Origin: a virus
Virus record (IMG/VR): IMGVR_UViG_3300009163_000092
Location: 1 to 36,425 of that record
DNA length: 36,425 nt
Reading direction: 5' to 3' (one strand)
How positions within the stretch are numbered: position 1 is the first letter of the stretch; each line of letters begins with the position of its first letter. This document shows, piece after piece, positions 29,666 to 36,323 of the stretch. The position numbers and the translations under genes were made by a program. The notes below the pieces were generated by a model, which made no database searches, had not been told where the DNA came from, and was given only the letters and a program-made list of their open reading frames with translations.

Positions 29666-30517
29666 TCAGTTGTCCGTTTCCCAAATCCTCAACCACGAAC
29701 CCGCTTTCACGATCAAGCCGGAAGCCACCGTGACTTCAGAAGTAGCGCGGATCGCAAACGTACCGTCAGCAGAGGGCACAATGTAGCCGGATAGGATGCC
29801 CATCGTAACCGCAACAGATCCAGTAGTTTGGGCGGTAGCAGCCGTGTCCCTTGCCGTAACGCTGCCTGCTGAATGCACCGATGCCGTAACGCTTGCCGTC
29901 ACCGTATCAATGGTTGCAATAATGAGCGTTGTCGGTGCAGCGCCAATGTTCACGCCAAACTGCGAGCCGGTCGTAGTCGCGTTGTTGATGTGGTACAGGT
30001 GCGCTTCAAAACAATACCGCTTGCCAGACTGTAGCGGCGTCGTCAGGCCCGTCACATCCGCAAAAGTCGCTGCCGTCGCAAACGTAACGTCCGCAGTAAC
30101 TACCAGCTTTCGGTCTATCTTTGTTGACGGTGCCTTGGGAACGCCGTCCGAACCGTACAGGGTCCAGACCCCTAGCTCGTCAAATATCAGCAACTCCCCG
30201 GCCAACAGCGTGCCGTTCCACAAATTAGCGACGTTGGTGCCATCTGTTACTTGAACCGTACACGCGCAGGACAAACTCGCGTGGTTGTTGTAAATCGAAA
30301 TTTCTTTGATGTTTCTGACAAGAGTCGATCCCGGCGCGGCAACAATCGTGGTCGTCGTTGCGGTCACGATTGACGCAAGTGGCCCAAGATTTGGAATGAT
30401 CTGGATGACAGGCGGAGCGGCATCGCTCGCGTCCATAGCTGACACCATCACCTCAATGTCGGCAGCAGCGCCAGTGACTAGCTGTACCAGATCAGTTGTG
30501 CCCCTGAGGATTAGCAT
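29666..30517 (-). CDS. Beta-rich late protein, unknown function
   Basis: The 283-residue product is Thr-, Ala- and Val-rich (TLVRNIKEISIYNNHASLSC, FADVTGLTTPLQSGKRYCFE, AAPTTLIIATIDTVTASVTA), ending SGLIVKAGSWLRIWETDN. It has a beta-sandwich look like phage decoration or head-fibre proteins. It starts at ATG 30517, whose first base overlaps the previous stop (TAATG). Confidence 0.62.
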   Translation of the reverse strand: MLILRGTTDLVQLVTGAAADIEVMVSAMDASDAAPPVIQIIPNLGPLASIVTATTTTIVAAPGSTLVRNIKEISIYNNHASLSCACTVQVTDGTNVANLWNGTLLAGELLIFDELGVWTLYGSDGVPKAPSTKIDRKLVVTADVTFATAATFADVTGLTTPLQSGKRYCFEAHLYHINNATTTGSQFGVNIGAAPTTLIIATIDTVTASVTASVHSAGSVTARDTAATAQTTGSVAVTMGILSGYIVPSADGTFAIRATSEVTVASGLIVKAGSWLRIWETDN

Positions 30518-30936
30518 TACGCGAGCCTGATCAGGCCAGTGGACGAGTCATTCGTTGGCATCGTGAACGACAGTACGCCAGCCACGATGGTCTGAGATCC
30601 GAACGTGAACACGCCGAAGCTGCGGTTAGTATCCGTGGTGCTGTAGATCATCAGCGCGTCAAATGCCGCAATGCTCACCGTGCTGAATGAGATCGTAGCG
30701 GATGGAGTCCAGAACGCCGTCGTGCTGGTCAAGCCCGCCGTGTTGGCGTTGGTGACTGCGACACCACCTGCGCTGTAGCCAGTACCGGTCGCTTCGCCTG
30801 TCGCCGTATAGGCGGCGTTGGTGCCATTGGTGGTTGAGGCCGTAAAATAAAGCGCGGCCTTGAGGGTTTTGCCGTCAGTGACGGTGCCCAAGCCTACCTG
30901 TTTCAGAGTGCCGGAAATCGCATTCGTATTTGCCAT
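30517..30936 (-). CDS. Beta-rich late protein, unknown function
   Basis: The 139-residue product (MANTNAISGTLKQVGLGTVT, then TDGKTLKAALYFTAST, LSFTMPTNDSSTGLIRLA) is beta-rich with Gly/Thr, as in small phage virion proteins. Its start is one base inside the previous stop (TGATG). It comes second in the late operon, which is unusual for a P22-type phage where terminase genes usually come first. Confidence 0.62.
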   Translation of the reverse strand: MANTNAISGTLKQVGLGTVTDGKTLKAALYFTASTTNGTNAAYTATGEATGTGYSAGGVAVTNANTAGLTSTTAFWTPSATISFSTVSIAAFDALMIYSTTDTNRSFGVFTFGSQTIVAGVLSFTMPTNDSSTGLIRLA

Positions 30937-31133
30937 CAGCCGAAACTCCCTACTTCAAGCGTGATTTCTCTACCCTTCAGGGCGACGTTTGCAGAGCGAT
31001 GCACGAGCTGCACGCCCTCCCAGAATTCGATCCAGTGAACGTCCGCGTCGGGGTACTGATCGACGCCCGTCCGCTTTTCAAGGAGCGCCTCATCGGCCTG
31101 CTCGATTCCGTTGCCGCGATCAACTGCAATCAC
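30936..31133 (-). CDS. First gene of the late operon, unknown function
   Basis: GTG 31133 has GGAG 8 nt upstream, directly behind the leader terminator. The 65-residue product is acidic and soluble (IEQADEALLEKRTGVDQYPD, then FWEGVQLVHRSANVALKGRE). No domain is recognised. Its reading frame is translated only if polymerase passes the terminator. Confidence 0.55.
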   Translation of the reverse strand: MIAVDRGNGIEQADEALLEKRTGVDQYPDADVHWIEFWEGVQLVHRSANVALKGREITLEVGSFG

Positions 31134-31145
31134 TGTGCTAACTCC

Positions 31146-31177
31146 AAAAAAAAGGGCCTCGCCATTGGGAGGCCCTT
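31146..31177 (-). terminator. Strong terminator before the late operon (tR'-like)
   Basis: On the minus strand AAGGGCCTC (31177-31169) and GAGGCCCTT (31160-31152) form a perfect 9-bp stem with an 8-nt loop. Eight T residues follow, two of them shared with the end of the stem. The SD of the first late gene starts 1 base after the T run. It sits downstream of the Q gene and leader, the position of the terminator that lambdoid Q proteins act on. Confidence 0.9.
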
Positions 31178-31369
31178 AAGTTCGCGCTATGCGAACGAGG
31201 GGGAAAATGACCCGCTAGGGTTGCAACCTAACCGCCGATCAGCTCACGGACGGTCTAGCGGGGTTAACTCAAGAGCCGCCGATCCAGCCAGCAGGTTAGT
31301 CGGCTGGGGTAATGACCCGAGTCCGTTGGCGTGGGGTTGCGTGTGCTGGTGGCGGCAAATCGTAAGCAT
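31178..31369 (-). other. Structured leader between Q and the late operon
   Basis: This 190-bp block has no gene. It contains the exact palindrome GGTTGCAACC (31219-31228), an inverted pair CCGCTAG (31212-31218) with CTAGCGG (31255-31261), a hairpin GTTCGC/GCGAAC (31180-31196), and two copies of a motif close to GGGNNAATGACCCG (31201-31214 and 31306-31319). By analogy with lambdoid phages the late promoter and the Q site should lie here. No clear -35/-10 pair was found, so the promoter is not located. Confidence 0.55.
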
Positions 31370-31393
31370 AAAAAAAGCCGCCTTTAGGCAGCT
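31370..31393 (-). terminator. Terminator at the end of the Q gene
   Basis: On the minus strand AGCTGCC (31393-31387) pairs with GGCGGCT (31382-31376) around loop TAAA, followed by seven T residues. The Q stop codon TAA lies in the loop. It would end the PR-type operon. Confidence 0.85.
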
Positions 31394-31770
31394 TCTATGC
31401 GGAATAACGGATTCTGATTGCTAGATACCATTTCTTGTCCCACGCTGTCAAGCTCAATATGGACGTGCCACTCTGCTTGCTCCAATAGCCTAGAAGCCGT
31501 TGATTTACTTGCACTAATCTGAATCGCACAGTCACGGATGCTGTATCTTCGGCAGTAGCGGAATATCAAAATCTCTTTTTGCGCGGTCGGCGCCCGCCTC
31601 ACGATGGCCTCAACCTGGGTTACTTCGATAGGCGGTTCCGGTTCATTCCCTCCCCTGCCGACGACTGAGCGCCAGAATGCGGACATGATCGGGTAGCCCT
31701 GCACTTCGTAACTGGACCACCTGCCCCATTCCTTGAGGCGGATACGTGCGTAGGTCAGGATTTGGCTCAT
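31384..31770 (-). CDS. Q: Q-like late antitermination protein (P22 type)
   Basis: The 128-residue product has the pattern of the short P22-type Q (Phage_antitermQ) family: RIRLKEWGRWSSYEV near the start, then VEAIVRRAPTAQKEILIFRY, RRYSIRDCAIQISASKSTAS and RLLEQAEWHVH. The last part is a helix-turn-helix-like region. It should act at the terminator downstream at 31146-31177 and switch on the late operon. ATG 31770 overlaps the previous stop (ATGA). It is the last gene of its operon. Confidence 0.82.
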   Translation of the reverse strand: MSQILTYARIRLKEWGRWSSYEVQGYPIMSAFWRSVVGRGGNEPEPPIEVTQVEAIVRRAPTAQKEILIFRYCRRYSIRDCAIQISASKSTASRLLEQAEWHVHIELDSVGQEMVSSNQNPLFRIEAA

Positions 31771-31916
31771 GGTTTCATCCCGTCAGCTATCAGCCCAATA
31801 TTCGCCAGCGCGTACCCGACGAACACAAAGGCCATGCCGTCCCTGCCGTCCATCCAGTAGCTAACCGCGACCCCGATGTAGATCAGCGTCACGAAGGCAA
31901 GCAGGGGGCCGCTCAT
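31767..31916 (-). CDS. Two-helix membrane micro-protein
   Basis: ATG 31916 overlaps the preceding stop (ATGA). The 49-residue product has two membrane segments (PLLAFVTLIYIGVAVSYW, then MAFVFVGYALANIGLIAD) joined by a short charged loop (MDGRDG). Similar small membrane proteins are common just before Q in temperate podoviruses; role unknown. It ends overlapping the Q start. Confidence 0.7.
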   Translation of the reverse strand: MSGPLLAFVTLIYIGVAVSYWMDGRDGMAFVFVGYALANIGLIADGMKP

Positions 31917-32338
31917 GCTTGAGGCCCGTGACCTGACGGGAAAGCCAGCACCTTGCCCTTGCCCATCACCTGAGCCTTCCATTCGTCGTATGCCTGCCTG
32001 CGCTCTTGGGACGTTAGAGCTGGGCCAGACGAGTCCGCGGCTGAAAGCTGTATAGCAGCGATCTCATCTTTGAGCTGTAGTGCCCTCAGCCGGTTCTGCT
32101 GCCCTCTCTGAATCCGTTTCACGTCGTCTGAAAGGATTTCACGGATCACGGCTGGCTCACGATCGACTGTGAACCGGGCGCGAGCTGTGCGGTCGTGGTA
32201 GTGGCAGTCAGCGCAGCAATACAATCTGGGGTTCTTGGCATGGAACTCAGGAATTGAGCAATCAGGATTCGCGCAACGAAGCACCAGCATCTGTTTGCGA
32301 TATGGCGTCTTCTCGACCTTTGGTTTTTGTTGGTCCAT
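31913..32338 (-). CDS. Zinc-ribbon-type early protein, unknown function
   Basis: I take ATG 32338, which has GAGGAAAT just upstream; ATG 32380 (overlapping the previous stop) is possible. The 141-residue product has a zinc-ribbon-like set of cysteines, CANPDC and CCADC, then a helical, charged part (IREILSDDVKRIQRGQQNRL, RALQLKDEIAAIQLSA). It may bind DNA in the manner of small lambdoid Nin proteins, but the family is not recognised. Confidence 0.65.
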   Translation of the reverse strand: MDQQKPKVEKTPYRKQMLVLRCANPDCSIPEFHAKNPRLYCCADCHYHDRTARARFTVDREPAVIREILSDDVKRIQRGQQNRLRALQLKDEIAAIQLSAADSSGPALTSQERRQAYDEWKAQVMGKGKVLAFPSGHGPQA

Positions 32339-32379
32339 GATTATTTCCTCGAGCCTGTTATCTACATACGCACTACGCA

Positions 32380-32499
32380 TCACTCAGCCCCCGCGTACCT
32401 TTGCCATTTGATGCACGGATACCGCGCATCCTTGTTCCACAGCACGCATCGCAGACTCGTTCCGGTCCATTGCGACCAGTGGCAGGTCTTGCAGGTCAT
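32380..32499 (-). CDS. 39-aa Cys4 micro-protein
   Basis: ATG 32499 overlaps the preceding stop (ATGA) and TGA ends at 32380. The product has 39 residues (MTCKTCHWSQWTGTSLRC, then VLWNKDARYPCIKWQRYAG) with four cysteines in CxxC...C...C form, a likely single zinc-binding knuckle. Gene coupling on both sides and the cysteine pattern support it despite its size. Role unknown. Confidence 0.6.
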   Translation of the reverse strand: MTCKTCHWSQWTGTSLRCVLWNKDARYPCIKWQRYAGAE

Positions 32500-32678
32500 G
32501 CCAGCGAGATCGCCACGGTGATCGCGATAACAGCGACCAACAGACCCGGTGCAATCCACCAGCCGGATGGCATCGGTTCAGGCTCCTTGGGGTGCGTGCG
32601 GTTGTACTCGCGCAGCTCGCGCTTCAACGCCGCGTAGGTCTTGGTGCCGGGTCTGTGTTCTGTTACTTGGTATTCCAT
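32496..32678 (-). CDS. Small membrane-anchored early protein
   Basis: ATG 32678 is preceded by GGGAGG. The 60-residue product has a charged N-terminus (MEYQVTEHRPGTKTYAALKR, then ELREYNRTHPKEPEPMPSG) and one C-terminal membrane segment (WWIAPGLLVAVIAITVAISL). It overlaps the nuclease gene end by 16 nt and the Cys4 micro-gene start by 4 nt. Role unknown. Confidence 0.65.
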   Translation of the reverse strand: MEYQVTEHRPGTKTYAALKRELREYNRTHPKEPEPMPSGWWIAPGLLVAVIAITVAISLA

Positions 32679-32983
32679 ATCGCCTCCCGTATCCATTTGA
32701 TTGCATCTCCTGACTTGATCTGCTTTCCAGTCACCGGAATCAGTCGGTATCCGTAAACGGCTGCGAGCGATGCTTTTTCGCAGTCCCTCGAAATGCCCGC
32801 CCCTGTCGAATGCGATCCAACCGTCCATACAGCGCCTTGGCACTCCACCAGCAACCGATGTTCAGGAAAGCCAAAATCAAAGCGGAACTTACGACCAGGA
32901 ATGCAAGCGAACTCCCTAACAGGAACAGGAAGCCCATCGGCCATGATCTGTAACGCAAGGGTTTGCTCCAGCTTGCTTGCCAT
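32663..32983 (-). CDS. PD-(D/E)XK-type endonuclease
   Basis: I choose ATG 32983, one base inside the previous micro-gene's TAA; the longer frame is antisense-free but overlaps that gene. The 106-residue product begins MASKLEQTLALQIMADGLPV and has the core FRFDFGFPEHRLLVECQGAVW (Asp36, Glu47, Gln49), then GSHSTGAGISRDCEKASLAA and VYGYRLIPVTGKQI. This is the Vsr/DUF559-like nuclease fold found in many phages. The ExQ in place of ExK is a known variant. It may act on branched or modified DNA; the substrate is unknown. Confidence 0.75.
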   Translation of the reverse strand: MASKLEQTLALQIMADGLPVPVREFACIPGRKFRFDFGFPEHRLLVECQGAVWTVGSHSTGAGISRDCEKASLAAVYGYRLIPVTGKQIKSGDAIKWIREAIWNTK

Positions 32984-33048
32984 TAGTCGCGAGTCGAGAC
33001 GATGAACAGCGCCGCACCGATCAACAGAGCGAGGATGATCCACGTCAT
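32983..33048 (-). CDS. 21-aa membrane micro-protein
   Basis: ATG 33048 overlaps the preceding stop (ATGA) and its TAA shares its last base with the next ATG. The whole product is one hydrophobic segment with charged end: MTWIILALLIGAALFIVSTR and D. Exact coupling on both sides makes translation plausible; the role is unknown. Confidence 0.5.
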   Translation of the reverse strand: MTWIILALLIGAALFIVSTRD

Positions 33049-33320
33049 TTCATCAGCCTCAGTTGATTGGGGTCAGTCAGCTCCATGAAGCCCGCGATCT
33101 TGTCCATCGCATTTTCCAAATCATCAGCCAGCTTGATAATTTTCCCGGTGCGCTCCTCAATGCGCGACTGTTGAAGTCTGTTTTCTGTCTGGTAGAACGC
33201 CACTTGATCGAGCAGCTCACGCATCCGCGCAGCCAGCGCCAGTGACAGCTCACTCGCGTCAGGGATCGCGTTGACGTGGCCGACCAGCTCGTACGGGTCC
33301 ATCCGGCTGTAGAAGCTCAC
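33045..33320 (-). CDS. Coiled-coil early protein, unknown function
   Basis: The 91-residue product (MSFYSRMDPYELVGHVNAIP, then LALAARMRELLDQVAFYQTE) is a long charged helix with heptad-like pattern (NRLQQSRIEERTGKIIKLAD, DLENAMDKIAGFMEL). ATG 33320 overlaps the primase-helicase stop (ATGA). It may dimerise with a replication partner, but no evidence shows which. Confidence 0.65.
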   Translation of the reverse strand: MSFYSRMDPYELVGHVNAIPDASELSLALAARMRELLDQVAFYQTENRLQQSRIEERTGKIIKLADDLENAMDKIAGFMELTDPNQLRLMK

Positions 33321-35047
33321 GCTTGCCCCCTAGACCCGAAGCGGTTGGCTGGATGCTCGAAAGGCACGTCCCGGTATGTCGCAGTCGATTTGTCGTAAAA
33401 CAGTTTCGCCATGCCAATCTTGCCGATCTGCCTGAAGCGGATTTTCTGGACATGAGCCTCAACCGGCGAAGACTCGTCTGCGAAGTCACGCCAGATCACA
33501 ACCCCGTTGTCGGCCTTGTTCCGCCAGTTAGCTGATCCGCTGATGTCGTACAGCGTCGGGACCGGGTACTTGCCGTCCTCTCGATACATCTTCGCGGGGT
33601 GCGCGACAACGAACATCGCAACGCCGTGTCTGCGGCCAAACTGGCGGATGCGCTTCAGCACTTGTCCGGTGTAGATGGTTTCCGTCATGCCGTTGGGAAG
33701 CGCGTGTTCGAGCTCGTTCCACGGGTCGATGACCAGGAATCGAATGCCGAAGCGCGAGACCAGCGCCCGTGCCTTGTCGAGTACCGTATCGACGGTCCAC
33801 TCGCTGTCGTCGTCGGGGAGAATCCAGCGGAAGTGGGCGCGTACCCACTCCTTCGCGGTCTGCAATGTCTCCCGACTCATGCGCGGTGTTGGGCCATCAC
33901 CGAAGGGCTGCATTGCCCACTTCTCGGCAATGCGCGCCATGTGGTCCTCAAGCGGCTGGTTCTCAGGAGAGAAAAACGCGCCTCGCCAGCCGTGCATTGC
34001 AGCGAGGTGAACCGATAGGCAATCCACCCAGTTCGACTTGCCGCTATTAGGCATTCCCGTGACCACGGTGAACTCACCCGGCCTCACGGTGTAGAACCTG
34101 TCAACCTCATCCCAGCCGGTCGAGACGCCCTTCTCCCAGCCGTGTTCGTACAGGTGGTCGATCCGGTCGCTCAGGTCCGAAACGTCAAACACGCCAGCGA
34201 GCGGGAACGGCTCGGCATTGTCCAGGCACTCGCGCAGCACTTCAGGCCCGAACGAACGCAGTACGTCGTTCGCGTCCTTGCACTCGCTCGGCCACTTCAC
34301 CCGCTTGCACTTCTCACGCCCCAAGCGCCTCGACAGCTCGTCCTCCAGACGCTTTCCGGGGCCGTCGCTATCCACGGCAATGATCCATTCCCGCACCGCC
34401 TCCACGCGCTCCCAGTCGGCCTCGAGGAACGTGAACTTGCTGGCGTAGTCCTTGGTGTTTTCAGCCGGGGCACCGTCAGGAACAGACACGCAAGACGTGA
34501 TGCCCGCAACCTCGACCGACAGCTTGTCAATCTCGCCTTCCACGATCACGCACACGTCGGCCATGTCGTTCAGGCCATACAGAATCCGCTCGGCTCCCGT
34601 CTCCATGCGGAAGTTCTTTTCCCGGTCGCGGTACTTGCAGTTGATCCACTCATCGCCACGCAGATACGGGAACGCAACCGCCGCGACATGATCCTCAACC
34701 TGAGGCATGTACACCGACGCCGCCGTGACGTGATTCCGCTCAAGGACGGAGGCCGGTATACCCCGCTCCTCGAACCACGCCTCGACCGTCGTGCTGCGTT
34801 TCACGGGCAACGGCTCGGGCTTCCTGTGGACCGGCTTGCGCCATGCCGGGTCGAATCGCTTTGTCCCGTCGCCCAGTCCACCTGCCCATGAGCAGTGGTT
34901 GCAAAACCAGACGCCCTTATCGACGTTGACCGACAGGCAGCGAGCGGTTTTCTTTTTCCGCTGGCTTGAGCATTGCGGACAGGTCGTCAGCACTTCGCCT
35001 GACCGGCCATTGGGAATCGCGATGCCGTAGTCTGCGAGCGCTTTCAT
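33317..35047 (-). CDS. T7 gp4-like primase-helicase
   Basis: ATG 35047 overlaps the preceding stop (ATGA); the frame continues up to 35104 but that part overlaps the upstream gene. The 576-residue product has a zinc-binding start (CPQC at 23-26, then FCNHC at 48-52), a Toprim domain with EGEID at 170-174 and DSDGPG at 226-231, and a RecA-like helicase with Walker A GMPNSGKS at 331-338, plus LVIDPWNELEH and FVVAHPAKM downstream. It would make primers and unwind the replication fork. Confidence 0.92.
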   Translation of the reverse strand: MKALADYGIAIPNGRSGEVLTTCPQCSSQRKKKTARCLSVNVDKGVWFCNHCSWAGGLGDGTKRFDPAWRKPVHRKPEPLPVKRSTTVEAWFEERGIPASVLERNHVTAASVYMPQVEDHVAAVAFPYLRGDEWINCKYRDREKNFRMETGAERILYGLNDMADVCVIVEGEIDKLSVEVAGITSCVSVPDGAPAENTKDYASKFTFLEADWERVEAVREWIIAVDSDGPGKRLEDELSRRLGREKCKRVKWPSECKDANDVLRSFGPEVLRECLDNAEPFPLAGVFDVSDLSDRIDHLYEHGWEKGVSTGWDEVDRFYTVRPGEFTVVTGMPNSGKSNWVDCLSVHLAAMHGWRGAFFSPENQPLEDHMARIAEKWAMQPFGDGPTPRMSRETLQTAKEWVRAHFRWILPDDDSEWTVDTVLDKARALVSRFGIRFLVIDPWNELEHALPNGMTETIYTGQVLKRIRQFGRRHGVAMFVVAHPAKMYREDGKYPVPTLYDISGSANWRNKADNGVVIWRDFADESSPVEAHVQKIRFRQIGKIGMAKLFYDKSTATYRDVPFEHPANRFGSRGQA

Positions 35048-35748
35048 ACCACCACCCCACGAAGCTTGATTCGTGATTTCTCTGGCGCTCTCAACCCGGT
35101 CCAACCATTCCCCTTGGTGTGTTCAACTGCGGCCATCTGCATTTCGCCCAGCGCCGCCATTGCAGCCTGAGCGGCTGGGATGGATACGGGCTTGAGGGGT
35201 TTCTTGATGCCCTGCCGGTACTCGATCCATGAATCCCACGCTTGTTGATCTAATCCCTGAACAACACCCCCCCCTTTGGGGGCCGGGGGGTCCTTCTTCT
35301 CTTCAGTCTGTGTTTGCGTCTGAGTCTGAGAGCGGATCGGCGCGGGTGATCGCGGGTCATCGCGGGTCCGGCCTTGCATCCGTTCTTTGTTCTTGCCGCT
35401 GGCTACCCTGTCTGCGTCATAGGCTGATTTCCTAGCCTTCTCCCGGTACTTCTCGTGGTTGACTACGCGCCATCCCCACTTGCGGTTGTCTGGGTCTATC
35501 AGCACCAAACGTCGGCCATCTTCTGACTCGCTGCGGCTTTCTGGATCAAGCTCCATAAGCTCCGCGATGGCCTGTTTAAGCAGTTCAATCGGCCAGCCAG
35601 TGAGCGCCGTCATGGCCTGGTACGTCATGTCGATATGGCCGTGCTTGTCTGCCATCGGCAGGATGGTCAGCCACACGGGGAGGGTCGGCCAGCGGCCACA
35701 TAACGTGCCGTGAAAGACCGAATCGAATACCGGTGTATAGCCGCTCAA
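35044..35748 (-). CDS. O-like replication initiator
   Basis: The start is TTG 35748, overlapping the previous stop (TTGA). The 234-residue product has a winged-helix-like N-terminus (VFHGTLCGRWPTLPVWLTIL, MADKHGHIDMTYQAMTALTG, WPIELLKQAIAELMELDPES) similar to phage replisome organisers. A low-complexity linker SQTQTQTQTEEKKDPP follows, and a conserved C-terminal part (SWIEYRQGIKKPLKPVSIPA, then TKGNGWTGLRAPE) common in phage O-like proteins. The gene contains three 10-bp iterons, as lambda O contains its own origin. The primase-helicase gene follows. Confidence 0.8.
   Translation of the reverse strand: MSGYTPVFDSVFHGTLCGRWPTLPVWLTILPMADKHGHIDMTYQAMTALTGWPIELLKQAIAELMELDPESRSESEDGRRLVLIDPDNRKWGWRVVNHEKYREKARKSAYDADRVASGKNKERMQGRTRDDPRSPAPIRSQTQTQTQTEEKKDPPAPKGGGVVQGLDQQAWDSWIEYRQGIKKPLKPVSIPAAQAAMAALGEMQMAAVEHTKGNGWTGLRAPEKSRIKLRGVVV
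35341..35370. other. Candidate origin of replication (three 10-bp iterons)
   Basis: CGCGGGTGAT, CGCGGGTCAT and CGCGGGTCCG follow each other without gaps. The 10-bp period is not a multiple of three, so it is not a protein repeat, but it does fit one turn of the helix. It lies in the linker of the O-like gene, next to a purine-rich tract on the minus strand (about 35280-35301), the arrangement of lambdoid origins. Confidence 0.6.
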
Positions 35749-35948
35749 ACTAGGCGCTTCCTTGCTTCCATCTTTTTGACCTGATCCACCGAGCGCCGCT
35801 TCACGAGGTCCGTCAAAGCGGTCAGGCAGATGCGCTGCGTAGCCTGATCAGGAGCCGCCAGGAGCGCCTTTTCTGCCATGTGAATGGCGACCTCAAGGCT
35901 GCTTTCAGTGGTGTACAGGCGGGCCATTTGCGGCTGTAGAGCCTTCAT
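35745..35948 (-). CDS. Small helical early protein, unknown function
   Basis: ATG 35948 overlaps the preceding stop (ATGA). The 67-residue product is helical and charged (MKALQPQMARLYTTESSLEV, AIHMAEKALLAAPDQATQRI, then VKRRSVDQVKKMEARKR). The longer frame to 36062 is a shadow of the upstream gene. It ends one base inside the O-like start. Role unknown; cII-like position. Confidence 0.6.
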   Translation of the reverse strand: MKALQPQMARLYTTESSLEVAIHMAEKALLAAPDQATQRICLTALTDLVKRRSVDQVKKMEARKRLV

Positions 35949-36184
35949 TTCCGCTTGGCTCCGTCCTCTGCCGGATCGATGCCAAACAACTCCGGTTGGA
36001 GTCCGTTGGCGTGCAGTCTTTTGGTTGCTATCCTGTAAGCATGAGATTTCTTCCGCGCCCATTCCTGCAAGATTTCGCGAGCGATAGAGGCTTTGTCCTT
36101 CTCGCTGGCTCTGGCCTCGACATCGAGCCAGATGTCTATGGACTCTGTGATTCCGAGGCGGAAATCTTTCAACGGGATGCTCAT
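35945..36184 (-). CDS. Ribbon-helix-helix-like early regulator candidate
   Basis: The 79-residue product begins MSIPLKDFRLGITESIDIWL, then DVEARASEKDKASIAREILQ, with the short beta strand and two helices of RHH (Arc/CopG-type) proteins; the strand FRLGIT is in the right place. The C-terminus is basic (SHAYRIATKRLHANGLQ). As the first gene after cro in the PR-type operon it takes the place of lambda cII. DNA binding is inferred from the fold pattern. Confidence 0.6.
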   Translation of the reverse strand: MSIPLKDFRLGITESIDIWLDVEARASEKDKASIAREILQEWARKKSHAYRIATKRLHANGLQPELFGIDPAEDGAKRK

Positions 36185-36323
36185 GGGTTTCGTCGAATCC
36201 TGTTAATCGTTTGTGGGCAAACGTTAAGGGGCTTCCCTAATCATCTGAATCCAGCTACGGTTACCTGTAGAACGAATAAAGCAAAGTGCATTAAGGGGCT
36301 CTGTCATAAACAACAAGAACTAT
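36185..36323. other. Gene-free leader before the right operon
   Basis: No gene is seen here. It holds a 6-bp hairpin CGTTTG/CAAACG at 36208-36223 and the exact direct repeat TTAAGGGGCT at 36225-36234 and 36292-36301, plus an imperfect inverted repeat near 36255-36270. In a closed genome this would lie between cro with its terminator and the next gene, so regulatory signals are likely. Confidence 0.4.

Noticed and set aside
31178-31369. tRNA or tmRNA in the late leader
   Set aside because: Inverted repeats are present but arm lengths and loops do not fit a tRNA, and no T-loop sequence is found.
34142-34891. 249-aa plus-strand open frame
   Set aside because: It is antisense to the primase-helicase gene, whose motifs are unambiguous.
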